This document shows, piece by piece, positions 1-5,799 of a stretch of DNA of 6,181 nucleotides (position 1 is the first letter of the stretch; every line of letters begins with the position of its first letter). The stretch comes from Bacteroidota bacterium (GTDB lineage Bacteria > Bacteroidota > Bacteroidia > Bacteroidales > FEN-979), in contig JAPLDN010000109.1 of NCBI GenBank assembly GCA_026391755.1, positions 1 to 6,181 on the forward strand, in the 5' to 3' direction. The notes beneath the pieces are model-generated. The model did no database searches and was not told the origin of the DNA. It saw only the letters and a program-made list of their open reading frames with translations. The position numbers and the translations under genes are program-made.

Positions 1-1
1 T

Positions 2-958
2 AATGAATTTTATAATCTTAAAAGAAACCTGCCCCTCATCCTCGAACAGGACTATCCCGAGTTTGAGGTGCTGGTCGTAAACCATGCTTCGGATGATGAA
101 ACCTCATACCTGATTTCAGATCTGCAGAAAGAATATCCTAACCTCAAGGGCATTGAGATTCAGAAAGATTTGAATTTTTTTACCGGAAAGAAATTCCCTC
201 TTGCGATAGGGATAAAATCGGCAAAATATGATCATGTGCTTCTTACCGATGCCGACTGTAAACCGTCCTCCCCTCATTGGATTGATACCATGCAATCGGC
301 CTATACCGAAGGAATTAAAGTGGTTCTTGGTTATAGCCCATACACCCGGGCAAAAGGAATTCTAAACAAGCTGATCCGTTTTGATACAGCTCATATTGCG
401 ACCCAGTATCTGTCAAGTGCACTTGCCGGGCTCCCTTACATGGGCGTTGGCAGGAACCTCTCTTACCTGAAATCGGTGTTTTACGATAATAAGGGGTTTA
501 TCAGGCATTACAGGATACGATCGGGTGATGATGACCTTTTCATAAACCGGGTAGCCAAAAAATCGAATACTGCAGTGGTGGTTCATCCAAACAGTTATAC
601 GGTTTCGGAACCCAAGAAGACATTCAGCCACTGGATTACACAGAAGAGGCGTCATCTTTCAACCTCAACGCATTACCGGTTTCTTCACAGGTTCCTGCTT
701 GGTTTATATTCTTTCAGCCTGCTTTTCTACTATGTCTTTTTTGTATTGATGCTGGCTCTGAATTTCTCTGTTTTTCCTGTTCTTGGATTGTTTGCGCTGA
801 GAATGCTCATCCAGTACCTCGTCCTTTCACGTTGTTTCAGGCAGCTCAATGAAAATGATCTTATCCTTTTTATTCCATTGCTGGAAATTGTACTTTTGCT
901 ATTGAATATTGGTATCGGCATCACGAACGTTTTCCGCAAACCGAATAAATGGAAATAG
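2..958 (+). CDS. Family 2 glycosyltransferase, membrane-anchored (5' end cut by window edge)
   Basis: This is a GT-A fold (GT2) glycosyltransferase, expected to move a sugar from a nucleotide-sugar donor to a lipid or polysaccharide acceptor at the cytoplasmic face of the inner membrane. The frame is open from base 2. Its first residues (NEFYNLKRNLPLILEQDYP) are the usual GT2 N-terminal motif 'NE..NL...L..L..QDYP', so the GTG at 68 is an internal codon, and the true start, probably with an N-terminal membrane helix, lies left of the window. Visible motifs are VLVVNHASDDET (nucleotide binding), the DxD-type metal/donor motif TDADC (bases 245-259), SGDDDLF (acceptor/base region, near 523-543) and QKRRH (641-655), a variant of the QxxRW motif of processive GT2 enzymes. 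The C-terminus has about three hydrophobic segments (bases about 692-760, 762-830 and 857-930). The gene ends in TAG, and its last 10 bases overlap the sigma factor start. The sugar and product cannot be told from the sequence. Confidence 0.9.
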   Translation, partial: NEFYNLKRNLPLILEQDYPEFEVLVVNHASDDETSYLISDLQKEYPNLKGIEIQKDLNFFTGKKFPLAIGIKSAKYDHVLLTDADCKPSSPHWIDTMQSAYTEGIKVVLGYSPYTRAKGILNKLIRFDTAHIATQYLSSALAGLPYMGVGRNLSYLKSVFYDNKGFIRHYRIRSGDDDLFINRVAKKSNTAVVVHPNSYTVSEPKKTFSHWITQKRRHLSTSTHYRFLHRFLLGLYSFSLLFYYVFFVLMLALNFSVFPVLGLFALRMLIQYLVLSRCFRQLNENDLILFIPLLEIVLLLLNIGIGITNVFRKPNKWK

Positions 959-1557
959 CAAACCATCTCACCGACAAAGGGCAGAGGGATTACCGTCTTG
1001 TTCAGCTTGCACTTACAGAAGGTGATCAGAAGGCCTATGCGGAATTGCTGAATAATTACCGGGATTCACTATACTTTATGATGCTGAAAATGACCGGCAA
1101 TCCGGTTGATGCCGAAGACCTGACCATTGAGGCATTTGGCAAGGCTTTCAGGAACCTGTCGCAATACACCCCGGATTATGCCTTCAGTACCTGGCTTTTT
1201 AAAATTGGCGCCAACAATTGTATAGATTTTCTGAGGAAGAGCAGGAGGATACAGTTCGCTGATTATGATTGGGGAGATGAGGAAGAGTCCTCGGATCTTC
1301 GGTCAAATATTCCTTCTAACACACCCGACCCCGAAGAGCATATAATTGCAAAGCAAAAAGTAAAGCTGATGCATGAAGTGGTGGATAAATTAAAGCCGCA
1401 TTATCGTCAGCTTATCGAGATGCGATATTTCAAGGAGTGGTCCTATGAGTAGATCGCTTCTTCCCTGGATCTTCCCCTGGGTACTGTAAAAGCACAATTA
1501 TTCAGGGCCCGGGAGCTCCTCCATGAGATCCTGAAAGATTCGCAGGATAAGATTTAA
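949..1557 (+). pseudogene. ECF-type sigma-70 factor with an in-frame amber stop in region 4.2
   Basis: This is an extracytoplasmic-function RNA polymerase sigma factor of 202 codons, interrupted by TAG at codon 168. Region 2 covers about residues 25-100: AYAELLNNYRDSLYFMM, then the -10-binding part with DAEDLTIEAFGKAF and FSTWLFKIGANNCIDFLRK. An acidic linker (about 105-132, with GDEEESSD) follows. Region 4 begins near residue 138 (KLKPHYRQLIEMRYFKEWSYE). After the TAG the same frame reads IASSLDLPLGTVKAQLFRAR and ends ELLHEILKDSQDKI before TAA at 1555-1557. That is exactly the helix-turn-helix that should contact the -35 element. The 167-residue product of the truncated frame would keep core and -10 binding but lose the recognition helix. 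The ATG at 949 overlaps the glycosyltransferase stop by 10 bp, which suggests translational coupling; no Shine-Dalgarno is seen. No anti-sigma gene lies next to it in the window. Family identity is secure. Whether the gene is truly broken is uncertain: error, recent mutation or suppressed stop are all possible. Confidence 0.85.
1450..1452 (+). other. In-frame TAG inside the sigma factor helix-turn-helix
   Basis: TAG replaces the residue between E167 and I169 in the conserved stretch SYE-x-IA, where family members usually have Glu or Gln. A single base change from GAG or CAG would create it. There is no frameshift: codons on both sides stay in one frame, and the downstream 34 codons are a clean sigma region 4.2. 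Confidence 0.9.
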
Positions 1558-1601
1558 ATCGTGATGAACGTGTTAATCATGATGACGTGATATAAATAAT
1601 T
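1558..1601 (+). promoter_or_regulatory. A/T-rich leader in front of urocanate hydratase
   Basis: This 44-bp gap lies between the sigma factor's TAA and the hutU ATG. The last 11 bases (TATAAATAATT) are A/T only and no Shine-Dalgarno is present, as is usual for Bacteroidota translation starts. I find no clear copy of the Bacteroidota promoter pattern (TTTG near -33, TAnnTTTG near -7), so hutU may be transcribed from further upstream or from an unrecognised promoter. Any role as a regulatory site is inferred from position only. Confidence 0.3.
1561..1589 (+). repeat. Imperfect direct repeat upstream of hutU
   Basis: GTGATGAACGTG (1561-1572) recurs as ATGATGACGTG (1579-1589), with one substitution and one missing base and an 18-bp spacing between copies. 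The spacing is short and the repeat sits just before hutU, so it could be an operator for a histidine-responsive regulator. Two imperfect copies in 44 bp could also be chance. Confidence 0.25.
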
Positions 1602-3593
1602 ATGGACTTCAAACAGCAAATACTTGAGGGGATCCCGGCTGAATTGCCGGCGCCCAGGCCTGTTGACGACAGTGTTAGCCATGCCCCTGTAAGGAAGGAC
1701 ATTTTAGCTCCTGAGGAGAAAAAACTGGCTGTTCGTAACGCTTTACGTTATTTCCCTTCTCATTTTCACGAGGTACTGGCAAAAGAATTTGCTGAGGAAC
1801 TCAGGATGTATGGCCGCATCTACATGTACCGTTTCCGGCCCGTTTACGATATGCATGCCCGCAATATCAATGAGTATCCATGCAAATCTTTACAGGCTTC
1901 GGCTGTGATGCTGATGATACAAAACAACCTTGACCCGGCCGTGGCGCAGCATCCGCATGAACTCATCACTTATGGAGGTAACGGTGCGGTCTTTCAGAAC
2001 TGGGCTCAGTATCTCATTACGATGAAATACCTTGCCTCCATGACCGATGAGCAAACACTGGTCATGTATTCGGGCCACCCTATGGGACTTTTTCCTTCAC
2101 ATAAGGATGCTCCCAGGGTAGTGGTCTCAAACGGCATGATGATCCCAAACTATAGTAAGCCCGACGACTGGGAGAGGTTTAATGCTCTTGGGGTGACACA
2201 GTACGGACAGATGACTGCGGGTTCTTATATGTACATCGGCCCACAGGGGATTGTCCATGGAACAACAATAACTGTTTTGAATGCTGCCCGACGCCGTGCT
2301 GCAGGCGATATCCGGGGTAAGATCTTTGTCACATCAGGACTGGGTGGGATGTCGGGGGCCCAGGCCAAGGCTTCGGTTATTGCCGGGGCTATTGGAGTTG
2401 TTGCCGAAGTCAACCCCCGGGCCGTCAGCAAACGGCATTCACAGGGGTGGGTCGATGAGGTTTATACCGACCTCGAACTTTTAATTGAAAGAATGCTTGA
2501 AGCCAGGTCAAAGAAGCAGGCAGTGTCACTTGCCTACCAGGGTAATATTGTTGATTTATGGGAGAAACTGGTCGAAAGGAATGTTAAAATAGAGATGGGT
2601 TCCGACCAGACCTCATTGCATAATCCCTGGGCCGGGGGGTATTACCCTGCAGGCTTGAGCATTGAAGAATCCAATGTACTCATGGTTAAAGACCCGCCAA
2701 AATTCCGTGAGGAAGTGCAGAAGTCCCTCCGACGGCAGGTTGCTGCTATAAACAGCATGAGTGCGAACGGAATGTATTTCTGGGATTATGGCAATGCTTT
2801 TCTTCTGGAAGCAGGAAGAGCAGGAGCTGACGTGATGAAAGCCGACGGCACATTCATCTACCCTTCATACGTTCAGGATATTATGGGGCCATTGTTCTTT
2901 GATTACGGGTTTGGCCCCTTCCGCTGGGTTTGCACCTCAGGTGATCCTAAAGATCTTGAGATCACCGACATGATCGCCGGGGATGTCATGGAGGATATGG
3001 CAAAAGGGGCTCCAACGGAGATTCAGCTGCAGCTAAGGGATAACATTCACTGGATAAGGGAAGCAGGAAACAACAGGATGGTCGTTGGGTCACAAGCCAG
3101 GATATTGTATGCCGACTGCGAAGGCCGCACCAAAATAGCAGCAGCATTTAACGATGCTATCAGCAGTGGCAGGATCTCGGCTCCTGTGGTTCTTGGTAGG
3201 GACCATCATGATGTGTCGGGGACTGATTCGCCTTTCCGTGAAACATCGAACATCTACGACGGTTCTGCCTTTACAGCCGATATGGCTATACAGAATGTGA
3301 TAGGCGACAGCTTTCGCGGGGCAACCTGGGTTTCAATACATAATGGCGGTGGTGTCGGATGGGGAGAGGTTATTAACGGCGGCTTTGGAATGGTCCTCGA
3401 CGGTTCAGCCGATGCAGAGCGAAGGTTGCGTTCCATGCTTCACTGGGATGTTAATAATGGCATCTCGCGCAGGGCCTGGGCACGCAATGACGAAGCGGTC
3501 TTTGCCATCAAACGGGCTATGGTTGAAAATTCCGGATTACAGATTACACTTCCGAATAAAGTTGAGGATTCATTACTTCAGGGATTATTCTGA
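1602..3593 (+). CDS. hutU: Urocanate hydratase (urocanase), long UROC1-like form
   Basis: Urocanate hydratase (EC 4.2.1.49) is a cytosolic NAD+-dependent enzyme that converts urocanate to 4-imidazolone-5-propionate, the second step of histidine breakdown. The 663 residues are about 100 longer than classic Pseudomonas/Bacillus HutU (about 555) and close to animal UROC1 (about 676). It shares the N-terminal region HAPVRKDILAPEEKKLAVRN with the UROC1 style. Conserved blocks are YGGNGAVFQNWAQY (from Y124), GHPMGLFPS (158-166), QMTAGSYMYIGPQGIVHGTT (203-222), the NAD-binding SGLGGMSGAQ (245-254), DQTSLHNPW (335-343), FGPFRWVCTSGDP with C444 at the place of the classic active-site cysteine, RDHHDVSGTDSPFRETSN (from R533) and IHNGGGVGWGEVINGGFG (from I579). 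No key block is missing, so the gene looks intact. The ATG at 1602 is chosen because it follows an A/T-rich leader and gives the expected N-terminus. It converges with the M24 peptidase gene. No hutH, hutI or formiminotransferase gene is in view. Confidence 0.97.
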   Translation: MDFKQQILEGIPAELPAPRPVDDSVSHAPVRKDILAPEEKKLAVRNALRYFPSHFHEVLAKEFAEELRMYGRIYMYRFRPVYDMHARNINEYPCKSLQASAVMLMIQNNLDPAVAQHPHELITYGGNGAVFQNWAQYLITMKYLASMTDEQTLVMYSGHPMGLFPSHKDAPRVVVSNGMMIPNYSKPDDWERFNALGVTQYGQMTAGSYMYIGPQGIVHGTTITVLNAARRRAAGDIRGKIFVTSGLGGMSGAQAKASVIAGAIGVVAEVNPRAVSKRHSQGWVDEVYTDLELLIERMLEARSKKQAVSLAYQGNIVDLWEKLVERNVKIEMGSDQTSLHNPWAGGYYPAGLSIEESNVLMVKDPPKFREEVQKSLRRQVAAINSMSANGMYFWDYGNAFLLEAGRAGADVMKADGTFIYPSYVQDIMGPLFFDYGFGPFRWVCTSGDPKDLEITDMIAGDVMEDMAKGAPTEIQLQLRDNIHWIREAGNNRMVVGSQARILYADCEGRTKIAAAFNDAISSGRISAPVVLGRDHHDVSGTDSPFRETSNIYDGSAFTADMAIQNVIGDSFRGATWVSIHNGGGVGWGEVINGGFGMVLDGSADAERRLRSMLHWDVNNGISRRAWARNDEAVFAIKRAMVENSGLQITLPNKVEDSLLQGLF

Positions 3594-3622
3594 GAAAGAA
3601 GATTATTACCGCCTGCCCGGGT
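3594..3622. other. 29-bp gap between convergent hutU and M24 peptidase genes
   Basis: The two stop codons (TGA on +, TAA on -) face each other across 29 bp. The gap contains the self-complementary CCCGGG (3616-3621), followed on the + strand by a T-rich run inside the M24 gene's end. There is no stem with a proper loop, so I do not call an intrinsic terminator. Transcripts from both sides probably overlap at their 3' ends. Confidence 0.5.
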
Positions 3623-4921
3623 TTATTTTTTCCTTCGCATCAGTTTCCCGATCTCGGCAATTTCTTTCGGGATCCCTTTTGACAGCAACTCATGGCCATC
3701 AGCAGTGACAAGAATGTCGTCTTCAATGCGTATGCCAAAACCCCGGCGTTTCAAAGGCTGAACAGTATCGTTTAACGGAATATAAATTCCCGGTTCAACT
3801 GTAATAATCATTCCCGGGAGAAGGGTGTCGCCAGAGGCAACATCATGAACTACAAGTCCAACCGGATGGGTTACCGAATGGAGCATATAGTTGACATAAC
3901 CTGCCTTACGCGTCAGTTGTGTGGTCTTTCGGTCCAGGTCACCCAGGGTAATGCCCGGCCTGATCATGTCGATAACCGCTTTTTGTATATCAAGTACAGC
4001 CTGGTAAATTATTTCCTGGTCAGCCGTGAATTTCCCTGAAACCGGGATAGTCCTGGTGATATCGGCGCAAAATTCCCCGTACCTCGCACCAACATCCATA
4101 ACAACCAGGTCCCCTTCGTTCATCCGGCAGATATTTTTCTCGTAATGCGGGCTCAGGCTGTTTACCCCCGAGCCAATGATTGAAGCAAAGGCCATGCATT
4201 GGGCGCCCTGGCGTTTTGCTTCATATTCAATAATCGCCTGAAGCTCATACTCATGCATGCCCGGTTTGCATTGCTTCATCGCCGAAATGATCCCGTCGCC
4301 GGTCATGGCAATAGCCTTTTTTATAAGTTCTGTTTCCTGCCCGGTTTTTACCTGCCTGATTGCCGTGAATAATTTAGTCGCGGACTTTAACTTTACTCCC
4401 GGGTGGGCCAATTCAAAAACTTTTTTAGTCTCGCGTTCGCTGATGACTGTTTTACTGTTCAGCCAGTCGTTTGAGAGTTTTGGCAAGGGATAATAATACA
4501 AGGTTTTAATGCTCCCGTAAATCTGCGAAAGCAATGGTTCAAAGAATTTCTCATCAAGAAGGGTATCGGAAGCCGACAAAAGTAATGGCTCCGACATCTG
4601 GTCAGGGTATGTGAATATTAAAATATGTTTGATCCCTGAACCGAATTTGTACCCCACTGGCGTTACAATCAATTTGTACCCGGGTTCATCTATCCCTGTG
4701 AGATTAAAGAAATCGGGACTCTGGCGGTAAGGGTCTATGTCGGCATCATAATCGGCATCTTCAGCTTTCATCACCAGGGCAGAAGTACTATCCATCAGGT
4801 GAAGCAAAGCATTTCTTCGGGCAAAGATCTCACCAGGGATGATACCCGGCCTTTCACAATCCTGGCTGTAAAGGGAAAATGTCATCAGCCAGATAAAAAG
4901 AAAGGAAAATCCGTGGCGCAT
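3623..4921 (-). CDS. Secreted M24B metallopeptidase, Xaa-Pro aminopeptidase-like
   Basis: This is a pita-bread-fold metallopeptidase of 432 residues, most like Xaa-Pro aminopeptidase (PepP/prolidase group), which removes the N-terminal residue before proline from peptides using two metal ions. All five metal ligands of the family are visible: D276 and D287 (MDVGARYGEFCADITRT), H352 (HSVTHPVGLVVHD, with the further conserved H359), E376 (TVEPGIYIP) and E400 (GIRIEDD). Residues about 25-165 match the N-terminal creatinase-like (AMP_N) domain, with DFFNLTGIDEPGYKLIV; the catalytic domain runs from about 195 to 425. Unlike E. coli PepP it begins with a signal peptide (hydrophobic FSFLFIWLMTFSLYS, likely cut before Q20), so it should act in the periplasm or outside. 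Cys22 is not in a lipobox, so a lipoprotein is unlikely. The ATG directly follows the TAA of the upstream gene, with no gap, which implies co-transcription and coupled translation. Xaa-Pro specificity is inferred from the family; prolidase-like or other M24B activity is possible. Confidence 0.93.
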   Translation of the reverse strand: MRHGFSFLFIWLMTFSLYSQDCERPGIIPGEIFARRNALLHLMDSTSALVMKAEDADYDADIDPYRQSPDFFNLTGIDEPGYKLIVTPVGYKFGSGIKHILIFTYPDQMSEPLLLSASDTLLDEKFFEPLLSQIYGSIKTLYYYPLPKLSNDWLNSKTVISERETKKVFELAHPGVKLKSATKLFTAIRQVKTGQETELIKKAIAMTGDGIISAMKQCKPGMHEYELQAIIEYEAKRQGAQCMAFASIIGSGVNSLSPHYEKNICRMNEGDLVVMDVGARYGEFCADITRTIPVSGKFTADQEIIYQAVLDIQKAVIDMIRPGITLGDLDRKTTQLTRKAGYVNYMLHSVTHPVGLVVHDVASGDTLLPGMIITVEPGIYIPLNDTVQPLKRRGFGIRIEDDILVTADGHELLSKGIPKEIAEIGKLMRRKK

Positions 4922-4924
4922 TTA
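4919..4924 (-). promoter_or_regulatory. Zero-gap stop-start junction (TAA-ATG)
   Basis: On the minus strand the unknown gene ends in TAA, and the next three bases are the ATG of the M24 peptidase. No Shine-Dalgarno precedes this ATG (the upstream codons read AAG GAA), so re-initiation by the terminating ribosome is the simplest way to start. This supports the chosen M24 start, because it also gives a full signal peptide. Confidence 0.7.
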
Positions 4925-5761
4925 TTCCTTAAGGCTTTGCGTGGTGGTAATTTTTTGGGTTATCGGTATGGTCATCTGCTGCTGACCGGTGAGTGCCATG
5001 GTCATATCTACCGTATTGTTGTCAAGTTCTTCGATTATAAGACCCATGACAGCATCAAACCAGAGCGTGCCGGAAGTGTCACCGCTGCCTTCCATGGCCA
5101 GGTCCATTCCCATTTGCTTCATTTTTCCGACAATTTCCATAGAGCCTTTATATTCTATCTTAACACAATCGTGACTCCCCTTTTTTTCCTTACCCGTGAG
5201 AACATATTCAATGTTCTTTTTATACACTATCTGGCCTTCTCCCACGTCGGTTGTATCGGTAGAGACCCTTGACCATTTTTCTCCAATACCAACTTTGTGA
5301 TCGGGCAATCTGGTGAAGTTAACGGTAGCAAGATTCCCTATGGAGAATGAAGATTTTCCGGTTTTTGCAGTGTCGTGAGATGGCTCTTTGGTAAGCTTTC
5401 CGCTTGCTGTTAGCTTTGCCTTAACCGGTTTGTTTTCTTTATCCTTCATGTCCATGGTCGTATCCCTGCCCATTCCCTTCATGTGAAAAGATACTTCTTC
5501 AAAAGAATATACAAGGCTCATCGTACCATCTGCCGATACGCTGTCAATCTCATATTTCAGCAGGGAATGTGCATCGGTATTCATTTTCATCTCCTGTCCT
5601 CCCATCTCCTGAGTCGATTCAACGATGCTACCCTGCAAATACCTGTATGTCTTTCCCTTTCCCATTTTATAGTTGAGGTTGAATTTTTCCTGGGCTCTGA
5701 GCTCGACATTAACCATCACGAAAACAACCGTGACGATCAGCAAAATCATTTTGGTCTTCAT
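4922..5761 (-). CDS. Exported methionine-rich protein of unknown function (DUF6263-like)
   Basis: This 279-residue protein has a signal peptide (MKTKMILLIVTVVFVMVNVELRAQ, mature start near E25) and no other membrane segment, so it is expected in the periplasm or on the surface. The mature part is rich in short beta-strand-like alternating patterns. It has the features NYKMGKGKTYRYLQ near the start, SFSIGNLATVNFTRLPDHKV and VGIGEKWS in the middle, and GTLWFDAVMGLIIEEL near residues 231-246. This pattern (an opening 'K.G..Y.Y', a central 'G..W', and a late 'G...FD...G.I') reminds me of DUF6263-type exported Bacteroidota proteins; that assignment is from memory and tentative. Methionine is unusually common (21 of 279), often in clusters such as MGGQEMKM, MKGMGRDTTMDM and MKQMGMDLAM. 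There are no catalytic motifs, and the only cysteine I see is C199. It sits between two peptidase genes, 38 bp after the M28 gene and touching the M24 gene, so it is probably in the same transcript. Confidence 0.85.
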   Translation of the reverse strand: MKTKMILLIVTVVFVMVNVELRAQEKFNLNYKMGKGKTYRYLQGSIVESTQEMGGQEMKMNTDAHSLLKYEIDSVSADGTMSLVYSFEEVSFHMKGMGRDTTMDMKDKENKPVKAKLTASGKLTKEPSHDTAKTGKSSFSIGNLATVNFTRLPDHKVGIGEKWSRVSTDTTDVGEGQIVYKKNIEYVLTGKEKKGSHDCVKIEYKGSMEIVGKMKQMGMDLAMEGSGDTSGTLWFDAVMGLIIEELDNNTVDMTMALTGQQQMTIPITQKITTTQSLKE

Positions 5762-5799
5762 TTTTTTTTAGAATTTTTGGTCTTGACGTTTACATGTTT
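5762..5799 (-). promoter_or_regulatory. A-rich leader between the M28 gene and the unknown gene
   Basis: This 38-bp gap ends, on the minus strand, in TTCTAAAAAAAA directly before the ATG (eight A's, nine with the start codon). Bacteroidota starts typically use A-rich leaders instead of Shine-Dalgarno sites, so this probably serves as the ribosome-loading region. I see no promoter pattern or terminator hairpin, which agrees with read-through from the M28 gene. Confidence 0.45.

Noticed and set aside
68..70. GTG as the start codon of the glycosyltransferase
   Set aside because: The frame stays open to base 2 and the upstream codons encode the conserved GT2 beginning (NE..NL...QDYP), so the true start is outside the window.
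1453..1557. Separate small gene after the sigma factor's TAG
   Set aside because: It has no start codon in a suitable place and its 34 codons are the direct in-frame continuation of sigma region 4.2.
3646..3680. Inverted repeat TCCCGA...TCGGGA followed by TTTT as a terminator for hutU
   Set aside because: The stem is only 6 bp with a 15-base loop, the T-run is short and displaced, and the whole lies in the coding end of the M24 gene (codons for KEIAEIGK).
3343..3708. 121-residue open frame on + overlapping the end of hutU and running past it
   Set aside because: It is a +1-frame shadow of hutU and antisense to the M24 gene, with no recognisable domain; both real genes explain the region.
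4799..5272. 157-residue open frame on + across the M24/unknown gene junction
   Set aside because: It is antisense to two genes with strong coding signals (signal peptides, conserved domain) and shows no family features of its own.
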